NCBI GenBank assembly: GCA_002205965.3
Contig: NADL03000142.1
Location: 149,649 to 213,648 of the forward strand
DNA: 64,000 nt
Direction: 5' to 3'
Origin: Kappaphycus alvarezii
Taxonomy: Eukaryota; Rhodophyta; Florideophyceae; Gigartinales; Solieriaceae
Numbering within the stretch: the first letter of the stretch is position 1; each line of letters opens with the position of its first letter. The notes under the pieces are model-generated. The model was given only the letters and a program-made list of their open reading frames with translations. It did not search any database and was not told the DNA's origin. A program made the translations under genes and the position numbers. Positions 12,830-24,039 of the stretch are shown in pieces.

Positions 12830-14158
12830 ATAGTACTCAGTCTCAATCCTCTCAAGTAGACCAGTGATTTCCAGCTTCAAATATATGCCAGTACTCCGGG
12901 CTTTGCTTCTTGTATTTTTGCTCCAGAAGCGCGATAAACTGCTAGTTCGTACCATCCCTTTTACCCGCTCCAGTGCCCTGATGCCTTTCACAACGTCCTC
13001 AGCTTGGATTTTCTCCTCACTCGGTTTGATCAAGACTAGACTGGGTATCTGGCATTCTAGAACGCTCTCGACATTGCGCGTGCTGTTTTCTATTCTTATT
13101 GTAGCCTCTTCCCCCCGTACCTTTCCAATGAATGAAAATCTCCCTGATGATCTATTCGACGAGATATAGTCCATTACTAGGTCATTATTAACGTCTTGGA
13201 TGTCTTTATATTCCTCGTTCAGATTAATAGGGTCGACTGTGTTCTCTGAAATAGTTTTGTTCATGTCCGAAATAAAAAAGAGTGGTCCATGTCATCCGTC
13301 CATGTTTCAAAAATAAAAAATAGTAAACCAAGCGCAGGACATATAGTTAAGGTTATCCCGTGCTGCTTTGATTAAAAATTTAATAAATACCTCAGGGTCC
13401 CCTGTAAAGACGCTGTCCATTTCTGAAGCTTCGTATTGAATTCACATATCAAATTTCGCCATTTTGCTTTCGGAAAGGCTCCGATTTTCCAATAAACTGG
13501 GTCCTTTGATAGTTCCACGACATCCAACACAGTTCTACAGTTTTCACTGGTTTGTATTTAGTGTCATTGAACTTGGGCTCAAAGATTGGAACCCAAAACT
13601 GATCTATGGACACGCTGGAGTCCTTTTCAGCTCTTCAAAGACCTCTTTGTCCGGTTAGTATGCTTCATGGCAACTTTTACTAGACCAAAGCGACACAGGA
13701 AGACCCCATATTCAGAAATCGTTAAAGTAATGTCTCTGTTTTCTCTACATTCCTTACTGGGTCTTGTAAAATATTCGTTATTGTTTACGGGACACACGAG
13801 ATATAATACTTGATCTTGTTCCTCTCAATCCTAAAATTTCTTCAGCTTCACTCTCAGTTGGTATCCTGGGGCTCGAAATATTTTTCTTAATGCTAGGAAA
13901 ATAAATGCAGTCAATATTTCTGTTGCTCGACATTGCATCCTCAATCTTTTCGCCTTTTGCACTTTACTCAAGACAGAAATGTCTTAAAATGCTTGCCAAA
14001 TGTATTTTGCGCGGTTTATGCGCGGGGAAAGTAAGATGCCACCCGCTGTAAATTTCTTTAGAGTCTCTGATGCTTTTCGAATTGAAAAAAAGAACGCGAT
14101 ATCTTTGGTAAGTATTTTTCCTGCTATAGGTAGGCGTCTTCACCGTGGGGATCTTCAT
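12830..14158 (-). pseudogene. unrecognised broken coding-like region
   Basis: On the minus strand, successive frames have a protein-like composition and can be followed from 14158 down to about 12830, but with an in-frame TAA near 13964, TGA codons near 13450 and 13290, and frame changes near 13800 and 13620. The longest clean part is the start of the frame at 12647-13264, a charged segment with LNEEYKDIQDVNNDLVMDYI. I recognise no family. It may be a decayed gene, an intron-containing gene, or chance open frames. Confidence 0.25.
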
Positions 14159-15005
14159 GCTACTGCGCGATGGTGAGCTGATAGCGGAGCTTTTCTGTTT
14201 TTTTGACAGGAGTAGCAGCTATTTACATGTTGGCTTTCGTTTTTGCTCTTCATGCAAATCGGTTAGGATTGGCTGTGAAGTTGATGGCTGTATCCTGCAG
14301 TCCGGAAGCAATACAGCTGCCGGAGTGATATTAGTGCAGGAGAAATTACTGTACGGTGTTCCATACAAAACCCAAAATGAAGTCACTTGCAAAAGTACCA
14401 TGCTGTAATTACTTCCAAGACTAGTTGGCTCCCTATGCCCAGCACGGCCATTCCGTTTCGATCAAGAAATGTGCTGTACAATTCATACACTTTATAGCAC
14501 TGGGAATAGACTATTTTTGTTCTTTCCCAACGTGCACAGTATGCAGTTTTCAGGAGCCCTTGTCGTTAAGGAAACGGACCTTTCTGTAGAAGCGCGGTCC
14601 TTTCCACAAACTTCTCTCCTCCTCATCATTTTTCGAAAACAACTCTTCGCACAAGTTTTATTTTATGAAAAAAATCATGAAACTAATTTTGCCATTTGAA
14701 TTCATATTCACTATACAGCTTCATTTCCATTTTATCTCTCAGTATTTTTGTCCTCCTTTTTCAAAAAAGAAATCTTTCGACTCGTGATCGGCTTCGTCCT
14801 CCAAATTCAGTTCCGATATTTTATGAGGCATATTTGTTGCCCTGATTGCATGTAAATTCAAAGCTGCGGCATTGCTTCACACCTTCTTACTTCTTCAAAC
14901 GCCTTGAAACTTTTCGAAGACCTCCAATGTCCGAAATAGACGCCGTTAAAGCAAACCCCTCGCCATTAACTACCCCATCGACTAACTTCTTTTTTTGCGC
15001 TCAAC
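14159..15005. other. unassigned stretch
   Basis: No recognisable gene. Short frames only. Confidence 0.5.
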
Positions 15006-15608
15006 ATGACCAACCTCCACCAGTCCCTCACCATCGCCAAGTCATTTTTAGGCAGACGCCCCCTCTACACTCTTCCCTTGATGTCTAATGGGCCAAACGA
15101 CTATGATAATCATTGTAGGAGAACGGACCGGGATCACGTTCGGGAGTGGGTCCACCAGCACTGGTTCGAGGAGGCAGAAGAGGTAGAGGAGGAAGTAGAG
15201 GAAAAGGAGGAATTTGGGGCGTAATTGGAAGGAGCGGAAGGTGAAAAGAGCTGGATGGAACCGTGGGAGCCACAAGTGTACAACAGCTGGGGAGCTTCTG
15301 TGCAGAGCGGAGGGGAGACTGAGGGAGTAATTGTTCTTTCTGACTCTTCTAACAAGGATGAAGAGGGGGTGAAGAGGAGGACGAGGAGGTTCAGAGGGAG
15401 GGAGACACGAAAAAATTAGAGTGATGGGGCAGGGGCTGGACATTATGGACCAGGTGGTCCCGACGCTGGAACCGAATGGGGGTATTTTTCGTGGTTTAGA
15501 TATCTCCCCGGAAACATGGAGAATTTTAAGCCGTTCGCGGATATTTGCGGGGACTGCTTGGGTGGAAGGGATATTTTGGGGGAATTACTTGGCTCTGATC
15601 TCGAGGAC
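15006..15608 (+). pseudogene. unrecognised frame interrupted by TAA and TAG
   Basis: One plus-strand frame stays in register for about 200 codons, broken only by TAA at 15222 and TAG at 15417 and ending with TGA. It includes a Glu-rich segment (residues about 48-72, from the purine-rich DNA at 15165-15220), a Ser/Asp stretch with VIVLSDSSNKDEEG, a basic patch RRTRRFRG and a C-terminal ICGDCLGG. No domain is recognised. It looks like the remains of a gene, but chance cannot be excluded. Confidence 0.25.
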
Positions 15609-15624
15609 TGAGATTAAAAAAAGA

Positions 15625-16054
15625 AATCTAGATATTTCCCCTGATATTATCTGCTGTTATTCTTTTTCGTTCACACAATTCCATTTGGTGCATTAGTTTG
15701 GTACTTAGTATGTTTTTTGAGACTTCAAGATTAGTCAAAAAGTCTATATAAGCTGAGTAAACTGCTTCCTCTTGTGGAGGTCAAGCAATTGGAAGACAAA
15801 ATCAAGCCAAGACCAGAGTAGTAGGAAGTTGAGAGTCAGCTTCAGAACCAAGAACGCTTTTCCTTACGCTGATCATAGCACATCACTGGTATACTCTGCT
15901 TCTATACTTTCTTGCAGCCCTCTCAACTGTCGTCCTTACCCATCTCTTTTTGTTCGCCTAACTATACCGCGTTAACACTTTTTTCGCTAGCAACACCTCC
16001 TTCTTAGGACAATTGGTTCTGACTATCTCTTCTCCCGACGATTTACCCCTATCA
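15625..16054 (+). repeat. LTR fragment of the gypsy A/B family
   Basis: It matches the distal 60 percent of the B LTR at clear but reduced identity: CTAGATATTT, TTCACACAATTCC, AGTCTATATAAGCTGAGTAA, then the conserved end with CCCGACGATTTACCCCTATCA at 16034-16054. The first part of the LTR is missing or too diverged to see. Orientation is plus. It directly abuts the coding-like region to its right. Confidence 0.75.
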
Positions 16055-19000
16055 AACCTGTAGATGACATCAACGTCCAAGTTTAATTCATTGCTTCTGC
16101 CCCACCAGGCATCCCAGCAATCTATTATCCCTCCCATCAAGTCCAATTGTCCAAACAAACTTAACGCACCGTGTTCATGTTTCCCAAGTCCACATTCCGA
16201 GTCCTGCTCAGTATCACTACCCTGAGCCAACCCCCACCGTTTCATGATCAAACACACGCAGAGTGAAAATCTTCTCCTCAAGCCCGAACCTCCTCCTTCC
16301 CTGCCCCTAACTTCCAGCCCACACCCCCATTTCAATTTTGAATGTACTCGCCGATACGCCGTAGCTAAATATCTCAAATCCACGCCTCCCCCTCCCCCCT
16401 TCCTCATACCTTCCCCCCCTACTATCAGCGGAACATCTCCAAAAAAAGCTTCGCATCTTCGCCATAACCACCCGTCGCCGCTGTCGAAACATTGACTCAT
16501 CCGTTTGCAGTCCCAACCTTCTCCGCCTCGAATCCATCTCAGTCGCCCCACAAAACCGATTACGCTCGAGCGCAATCACTTCATCTGCTGCCGCGAGAAT
16601 CGGTTTAATGCGTTGTGCGCATCGAAAGAGAGGAGAGTGTAGGCGGGATTCTCCTCTCGACTATGGAAATGCCTCCAAATATTGTCTAAAGGGGAGTCAA
16701 GGAAGGAGAGGAAACCATTCGCGAGTTGTAGCAGGGCGAGGTAGTCTCGAGTGTCACCCCACGCTTGGGGTATGTGAAATTTTCGTCACAGGCGCTGTAA
16801 GGCCGTCTCAATGGCGATAGCGAGGATCTTATTCGGATGTGATTGCATGGGGAGAAGCGTCGCAGAAGAGTTGAACGGATTATAGCGTCAAGGTCCCCAT
16901 TAACTTGTCAAACGGAGGGGACAAGCGATCAGGCCTCGGGCAGAGTTCTGATTCAGCCTATGGACAGCGCAAAGGACTGCAGCATCAGTGATGTCCATCT
17001 GGAGCTGGAGCGCTTCCTCGTTGAGTGCTGTGACTGACGACGGTGGGGTGAGTGCAGCGCACGCAGGCGTTCCTGAACTGGTGGTTCCCGAGGATCCGCG
17101 ATGCGGGACAGGTGCAACATTATCATTACGAGCCCGTATTGTGCGTCTTGGGCCATGTGTGCTGCTCGACGGAATACAGGGTCCCATTGAGGGTCATGGA
17201 TGGGAAAGTGGTGATGGGCAGATCATTGTTCTCGGGTCCGATGAGCTTGAATAGCTTTTGTCCAGAGTTCGCCTCACTCGCCAGTGGTTGCGCTGCGAAT
17301 GTGTTCACGAAGGCCGCGGCTTTGGGCGGACTGAGAACGCCGGCAAGGGTGCCTCCGTGGTAGGGGTGGTAAAACTGCGGTGGGAAGAAAGCGGGTGCGA
17401 AGAAACGCGGAATGAAAAGCATCATTATTTCGTGCGTGCGAGGCCGCGCGGAAGAGACAAATGATCAAGACAGCGAAGCTATGCATACAGGTGTCCGTGA
17501 TGCGGCCGAAGATGTCAGACGGCCTGAGAGGGCGGTGCAGTGCGTTGTGAACCGACGGAAAGGGCATGGGTGGCGAGGGATTGGGTTCTCCGGACTCTAC
17601 AATGGCGACGGTTGCAAGTAGTGGTCCGGAGCGAGGTTGGAGCGGAGACCGAGTAGGCCTTAGAGTGGGAGTCAACGGGGTCATCAAACTGCACTACTGC
17701 TATATCGACCGGGGCGGGCGAATGTCCAGCAGACAGGGGCAGAAATGTAGACGTACAGGGCGAGTCGGGGGCTAGGACAGATTATCTGGCGGGGTGCCCG
17801 GAGCTGCGGCAAAGCGGGGGGGGACACCAAGAGGGTTTCAGCATATTTCGCGACCGCGGCAGTGGCCTCAGCAACAGCAGCCGCGGAGCTGAGGCGCTGG
17901 GATATGCGTGTAAGGGGGGCGACGGCGGAGGCCGCGGTCGCCGCGGAGTGGCCGAGAGATGGGCAGCTAACGCCGTGGCGTTAGGAGAGGTATCTGGGGA
18001 GGTAGTGGCGGTCGTGGGGCCTGCAGGACGTTTGTTGGAATTTAAACGGGAGCGAGGGCGAGGGGAGTGGAGAGGGGGTTTCAGTGGGGTCGGAAGGACG
18101 GCAGATGTTGCGATGGCTAGTGCTGGGGCAGGTGTGGGGTTTGGAGTGGGGTGATAGGGGTAAATCGTCGGGAGAAGAGATACCAAGAACCAACTACCCC
18201 AAGACGGAGGTGTTGCGAGCGACAAAAGTGCTACCGTGGTATAGTTAAACAAATAAAAAGCAGTTTATATGGGAGAGAGTTGAGAGGACTACAAGCAAGT
18301 ATAAAAGGGGCAGCGTCTACCACTGATGCTCTGCGACCAGCTTAGGAAAAAGTTTTCTTGGGTCTGAAGTTGACTCTCAACTTCCTACTACTCGGAGCTT
18401 GACCTGAAGTTGTCTGCCAACTTGCTTGACCTCCACTAAAGGAAGCAGTTTACTCGGCTTATATAGAGCTACCCTAAAAGTCTTCAAACAAACAGACTAA
18501 TAACCATAAAATGCATTCACGGGAATCGTCGTGAACCAGAGAGACCATTGGAACATATTTCCTCAAGGTAAATATCTAGGTGCCATACCCATGCCAGCCA
18601 CCTATCGGCCAGGGGTGGGAATTGATGTGGCCATTATATAGACCTTTCAGAGTCACTCGTAGTATCACCCACAACCTAGAACTGCACTGACATCCACTAT
18701 GACAGTGTGTCCTAAAATAAAAAATCAACCGATGAATTTGCCACACTCACCCAAATTAAAAATATCTTGCAAATTCAAAAACTGTAAAAATATCTTCCCA
18801 GTTACAATACTGTATATAATTATGGTCCTCATCTAGATTTTTTCTTGTGCGAATTTGCGCACATCATGGGGTTTGGAGTGGGCGACATATGGGCATCAGT
18901 CGTGGAACTTCTCGATATACATCTCCTTATTGCCGCGTAGTAGCCGCGGCATCGATAAGCAGGGTGATAGCTCCGAAGGAGGCATTGTTGGTTGCCATTG

Positions 19001-19140
19001 TGATGGAAGATGTGGTGGTCTTGAGCTGGTCGACCTCAACCGCGGAGGCTATGCAGGTGCCAACCTGCCATTCGACCGTAGGGAGGTCGCCGAGGAACGA
19101 GGACAAGGAAGCGGGAAGAGAATCTGGCGCCCTGGTGGAG
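16055..19140 (-). pseudogene. unrecognised broken coding-like region split by a solo LTR
   Basis: Read on the minus strand and skipping the LTR at 18152-18866, protein-like segments follow one another from 19140 to about 16585, perhaps to 16055. They include an N-terminal part with DLPTVEWQVGTCIAS, a Pro/Ser/Thr-rich part, an Ala-rich helical part with SSAAAVAEATAAVAKYAE at 17850-17900, and a C-terminal part with DYLALLQLANGFLSFLD near 16700. Frame changes every 100-300 bp and several stops break it. No family is recognised. High GC raises the chance of accidental open frames. Confidence 0.3.
18152..18866 (-). repeat. solo LTR of the gypsy A/B family
   Basis: A full-length LTR of 715 bp, beginning TGATAGGGGTAAATCG and ending GCGCACATCA on the plus strand, in the same orientation as the element A LTRs. 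It has no internal region. It is flanked on both sides by tgggg (18147-18151 and 18867-18871), a 5-bp target duplication. A solo LTR of this kind normally results from recombination between the two LTRs of one element. Confidence 0.92.
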
Positions 19141-19623
19141 GCCGGAGATGGTACTCAGAATGGCGCGTTAGGTGTGAGTGTCGTTGGCGCAATGGACCAC
19201 AACAGTCCAGTGTTCAGCGATAAGAAGGGCATAGATAGGCAGGGATGTCCCTGAAGCCTCGGTAGCCATCCTTATGCATGTCTGGGGGGTCTTCATATGA
19301 AAGCAGGGCGTCACTGGCGGAAGGCCCTAGAAAGAAGGCCGACGTGGACATAAGCGGGGTCACCGCTGGGGGCAAGCCTTTGAGTCCGTTCAGAGGGACA
19401 GGTGCTGTAGGGACCGAGACGCCGCGGCGGGCGCGGTGGCAGTTGTCAGCGGCGGGGAGGAGTCGGGGAGGAGTGAGCTGTTCTGCAAAAGTCAGAGGCC
19501 CTGGACAGTGGACGGAAAGGCCGAAAGATGCGGGAGATATGGAAGCCGACTACCCGCGCCGACGAGCGCAGGCGCGCTCGGGCTACGACAGAAATCGCCA
19601 TGGTGGAAAGGGCGGTTGGGTGG
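19141..19623. other. GC-rich stretch upstream of the LINE
   Basis: No recognised gene. Overlapping open frames on both strands reflect the high GC content. Confidence 0.45.
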
Positions 19624-20932
19624 TGATGTCGGTTGGACTGGGGTCCGACAGAAATAGCTTACGTGGCACAAAGTGTACAGTACGAAGACATGCACCGTCG
19701 TCTCCCAGACAGGTCTGGAAAACCATGGGATAGGTCGGAAATATCTTCCAACAGTAAAACACCCAAACGTTTTCCTCTCTCCCAGACAGTGCCTGGCTCA
19801 CCGCCCAGCTTCCACTACGTATGGGAGGGCTCGGACTTCCCCTAACCGAAACCATCGCAGAGGCATGCTACGCTGGCTCTGTTCTCTCCTCCTACCCACT
19901 TCTTCGCCTCCTCCTCGGTGATTGCTTCGACGTCTCTCCCTTGATCTCAACGCCTCTTGCCTCTATCCGGGCCAAATACAGCCTCCCCGACAGTTTCTCC
20001 CCCAGAGCCGTCCTTGCTGGCCTCCGCGCCTCTTCTTCCCCCGGCCTGTCTGACTTCCAGACAACCGCTACTGCTGAGATCACAAAGGCGCTTCGCGCCA
20101 GACTTCTCTCTTCCGTCGACCTCTCCTCCTCCGAAGGCTCCCGGCTACTCCGCCGCCTAGCTTCCGTCGCTTCTTCCCACGCCTCCCGTCCCTTTCACAA
20201 CCTCCCGCAGAGCCATCTCGGTACCCGGGCCGCTCCTGAAGTCTGGCGAACCATGGTTTGCCTCCGTCTTGGTGTCCCCATCTTCTCTGGCACACAACCC
20301 TGCACCTATTGCGCCGCCGCCCACTTCCGCACTGTCCCACCCTGGATTCCTACGGACACCATGCCTCTGTCTGTCCCTGCGCCGACGGCTCCATTCGGCG
20401 CCACAATTGTGTTCGCGACCGCCTCATTTCCGAGGTATCACGCTTATCAATTGGGATTCGCCCTGTCCGGGAATGGACCTTCCCGCAAGACTTGCCCCGA
20501 CCCTCCAACTCCCGCCGCCGCCTCGACATCTACATCGATGATGTCCAGTTCTCTCCCGTCCCCAGGGCTACGACGTCACTGTCATCAGCCCCCACTCCGC
20601 TCCATACGCCCAACAGCGGATTCACACGCCCCTCGCTGCCCTTACTGCATCTGAGCGCGCGAAATCTCTCCGCTATGGCCACCTCTGCGCCGAACTACGT
20701 ATCGACTTCCACCCGATGGCTTTCGATATATACGGGTCTGCCGGTCCCGGTGCCGAACGAGGTCTGTCCAGAATTGCTGAGTACATCGCTCTACGGAAAG
20801 GCAGTAGCCCTGCCTTCGAGCGCGATCGCTTGTTCACGATTATCAGTTCGCTCATACAACAACGAACTTCTGTCGCGATCAACCGACGACAACTCAACCG
20901 CTCCTGGCTCGGATAGATTTTTCCCCTTTTGA
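19624..20932 (+). pseudogene. 3' part of a LINE ORF2: RT end, zinc finger and restriction-like endonuclease
   Basis: The frame carries YEDMHRRLPD, then AWLTAQLPLRMGGLGLPLT (19791-19850), a motif typical of the region after the RT in many LINEs. It is followed by a CxxC pair at 20301-20312 (CTYC), then GHHASVC and RRHNCVRDRL. The C-terminal part has RRRLDIYI and YDVTVISPH near 20530-20600 and a later HPMAFDIYG, which fit a PD-(D/E)XK restriction-like endonuclease that nicks the target. Two frameshifts (near 20330 and 20560) divide it, and the RT core is absent, so the copy is 5'-truncated and dead. It ends at a TAG near 20914. Confidence 0.75.
19701..19789 (+). mobile_element. SINE-like insertion in the LINE frame, with 12-bp target duplications
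   Basis: A 65-bp insert (19713-19777) lies between two copies of TCTCCCAGACAG (19701-19712 and 19778-19789). The insert matches the conserved 3' part of the copies at 49133 and 45224. Removing the insert plus one duplication (19713-19789, which starts GT and ends CAG after a pyrimidine-rich run) rejoins the LINE codons in frame. It may therefore behave as an intron, although no transcript evidence is available. Confidence 0.7.
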
Positions 20933-20966
20933 GGGCCGCTAGCCCCCCCTTTTCTGCTTGGTAAAG

Positions 20967-20990
20967 TCTTCTTCTTCTTCTTCTTCTTCT
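20967..20990 (+). repeat. CTT microsatellite tail of the LINE
   Basis: Eight CTT units follow the LINE 3' UTR directly. Simple-repeat tails are common in some LINE clades instead of poly(A). Confidence 0.8.
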
Positions 20991-22835
20991 ACAGTACAGT
21001 ACACAATTACACAGCGGGGCTGGAATGTATTTTGGATAACGTATTACAGCAAAAATACCCTAGAAACAAGTCAATTACCGGTCTAAAGATGAGCATACTG
21101 TAAATATCGCTGCATCAGGTATTTCGACTGCTTGTAGGGCTGGGAATGCCCATAAAATACCAAAGCCGTCGAATAACCTCAACCCAGGGCTCACTAAAAC
21201 AGGAAAGGGTTCTTCGTTATTCCAACACAGGTTGTGGTGGTGGTAAATCTTTATTGGTTGTACAATGTCGCACAGAAGCGTGCGGAGGGTATTCATAAAT
21301 TAACTACGGATGCGGGCGGCGGGTAGAAACCTGTCGCGCCTGCATTATTTGGAGACTAAATGCAAAACGGGTAACGAAGTCGCGGAGCTCCTGTTGAGGG
21401 GAGGAACCGCGACGGGAAGCAGCGAAGGATGCAAGGCGGCGGAAAAAACCCTTGCCGTCGTCGCCCAAGGCGCCATAGATATCGATCCCGACGGGGAGAG
21501 GAGGATATCGTTTTGGTTGCAGTAAGTGCCGTAATAACGATGTTTCTCGCGCTCTGCGAGTGTTGCGGCAGCGCCTGCGGTAACCGTACTTGGCGAAATG
21601 TGGCGGCGTGCAGAGGGGTGGGCAACAGTAACGTCGACAGCTATATCGGTACTGTGAAGCCCGTATGCAGCGGGTATTAGCGTATTCTAACTACAGTTTT
21701 CTGTTTTTTCTGCGAGATGTGTCGGTTCAGCTCATGACGCATTAGCGCACGCGGTATCTGTATTTGCTGCATTTCTACAGCCAGGTAAGCTGCGGAACCA
21801 GTTTTGAGTCCCAGAAGACGAGACATATACATTCACATCGTATGTGATAACTCCTATTCCAGCTGCTAAGGCAGATGAATCTGAATATGCCCTATTTTTT
21901 TCATCTCTACGTATTCACGTGGAGCAAGCCTTTGGAAAGCTGGTCGTCCAACTGCAGTGTCTACAAGTACGATCTTATTGTGAAGGTGACAATGAAGTGT
22001 TACACTTTCTGTGTCGATCAAAGAGAAATCATCAAGATGCAGTTTCACTGTAAGCTTCTACCAACATTAGGACATCCCTCAGGGAGCAGCTGACATCATT
22101 TTTGATGACCCCATTTTCATGGATTTAAAACACCAATTTCCCCCTTTCATGCCGCTTCTTAGATGCAGGAAATGTTAGGCCATAGAGTGAGGTGGCACAG
22201 GGATCAGAGAAGGTCCCTGCAAGATCTAAAGGACGAGAAACTTTATCTAGAGCACAGTGTGGGCGAAGTAATTTGCGAACCGCTAAACGGGATTTACTGG
22301 TGAGCATTATTCGCTTAAAGCGTTTGTTGTGGCCTCCTGTAATAGCAGATAGGACCCGGTGAAGTGGAGGAGCGGTAACTTAGGGACAATGAAGCAATCA
22401 TGATTTAAACAGTAAGCAGATGGAGACATCAGGCCTTGCACCTGCCCCACGCTCACTATAGAATAGAGGCATGAAGAAAGCAACGCTCGCATTTTTTCGA
22501 GAAGTTCATGGTTCAGATAATTGGCAAAACAAGGTTGGTGCGGTATACGCAAATGCGGACAACTTCGCCACCGCGACTCCAACCTCAACTTCTCCAGTAC
22601 TCGCTTTCAACAGGACACGCCCGCCGACAGACAGTAAGCGCCCTATCTCACCACCCTCCACTCAATCCTTGCCCACTGCACACGCTTCTCGGTCACCTGG
22701 CTGCTCTCCTGCAGCACCAAATCACCCCTGCGCTGAAGCCAGACTGGCCAACCTCGCGCCTGATCAGGTGGCCCGGGCGGACATCCTAATTGTGCCCATC
22801 ATATGTCCCTCTCCCTCAGTAGGCCCCTAATTCGT
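20991..22835. other. unassigned stretch left of copia element E
   Basis: No recognised gene. Open frames at 21310-21680 and 22471-22830 have no known motif. It holds the dispersed repeat at 21231-21303. Confidence 0.5.
21231..21303 (+). repeat. dispersed repeat, copy 1
   Basis: GTTGTGGTGGTGGTAAATCT...CATAAATTAA is nearly the reverse complement of 49051-49120. It could be the 3' end of another retroposon, since it contains an AATCTTTATTGGTTGTAC stretch, but no adjoining coding region was recognised. Confidence 0.65.
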
Positions 22836-23308
22836 TGATATAGGTAGCGATAGGAAGGAGCCTGACAAAACCCAGGTTCGTACCCTTCTCTTTACTCACC
22901 TGCTCGACATTGTCCTTATGTACATGCTGGATCGATGAAACCTACCTAAACCGACCCTAAAGAAACAGTTAACGACAACCACAAAATGGTAGGAGATCGC
23001 CGCTAAGCCACACACATACGAGCTAAACTGACTATCATCTGCTGAAAACCGCACGATACGAAAGTATCTAATCCTTATTCAACACAGGCCTCAGAATGTC
23101 CAACTCTTGAACGTGCACAGTACAAGTCCTTCTTGGAATAGGAGAAACCCAAGCCACAAGCGCAATGGACCAAATCAATTCACCCACAAAGTGATACAAG
23201 CAATATCAAAATACATAAAATGAGAGACACAAATACATCAGAGTGTGAGAAGAGATAAATCCTACATCGAAGTTCCGAATGATGTACCGAGATATCATTT
23301 AGATATCA
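22836..23308 (-). repeat. 3' LTR of copia element E
   Basis: It runs TGATATAGGTAGCG to TTTAGATATCA on the plus strand. It aligns with 27679-28147, with few differences besides small indels. Confidence 0.9.
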
Positions 23309-23322
23309 ACGCCCCCTCTTGC
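23309..23322 (-). other. polypurine tract of copia element E
   Basis: On the minus strand GCAAGAGGGGGCGT directly precedes the TGATATC start of the 3' LTR. Confidence 0.7.
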
Positions 23323-23323
23323 A

Positions 23324-24039
23324 TCATGAGGATATTTGTCCGGAAGCTGCTACTCCAAGTCCGTCTCTATGTTTCTCGAAAGCCAAACGCAGAAGAGGCT
23401 TGGTGAGGATATCGGCAGTCATATCTTCAGTGCGACAGTACACTGGCTCGATGTTCCCAAAATCGACCTGCTCCTTAACGAAGTTCATTCGAATCGCCAC
23501 ATGCTTTGCATGTCTAACACCATCAGCACTCCACACTAGAGCTCCTTGGTTGTCTTCATGAAGTGCTGTAGGGATCCTTTGATGGCAATCCAGTTGGCGC
23601 AACAGATCACGAAGCCAAATTATGAGCTTCGTTCCTCGCTCATTGCCACATACTCGGCCTCGGTGGTAGAAAGAGCTACTGAGCCTTGCTTTAATGTACG
23701 CCAGCATACCGAAGTCTTTCCAAACTTGAGAAGGACTCCAGTGGTGGAGCGGCGATCGCTTCTATCCCCTGCCCAATCTGCATCGCAAAAGGCCGAGAGA
23801 ACTTCGTCACTATCTCCATACAGCCGCAGAGCGAAATCAGAGGTACCACGTAGATACCTTAGTACTCGCTTGAGTGCCGTCAAATGAGACTTGAAAGGGT
23901 TTGCCGCAAATCGGCAAAGAAGAGAAACTGCTGCGCTGATATCGGGCCTCGTCCGCGTCGCAATGAATAGTAGGCATCCGAGTATTTCCTGATAAGTCGT
24001 TTGGTTGACAGCCTCACTTGGTTCTTCAAAGTCACTCAT
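23324..24039 (-). pseudogene. copia E RNase H and C terminus
   Basis: The frame at 23620-24039 carries the RT-RNase H connection (YQEILGCLLFIATRTRPDIS) and RNase H motifs AFCDADWAGDRSDRRSTTG and ALSTTEAEYVAMSE. The frame at 23324-23707 continues with LHEDNQGALVWS, the last RNase H block, and ends with RTEDMTADILTKPL, a copia C-terminal signature, before a TGA stop. RNase H removes the RNA strand during cDNA synthesis. One frameshift near 23660 separates the two pieces. The catalytic Asp and Glu residues look present. Confidence 0.88.

Larger units (their letters stand above)
19624..20990 (+). mobile_element. 5'-truncated LINE with (CTT)n tail
   Basis: ORF2 remnant, a short 3' UTR with a CCCCCCCTTTTCTGCTTGG segment and a simple-repeat tail at 20967-20990. 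The left limit is approximate, set where the LINE frame becomes unreadable. No target duplication was identified. Confidence 0.65.

Noticed and set aside
15048-15443. 131-codon minus-strand frame as a membrane protein
   Set aside because: It is antisense to purine-rich DNA, giving Leu/Pro/Phe runs that imitate membrane segments. The plus-strand frame explains the region at least as well.
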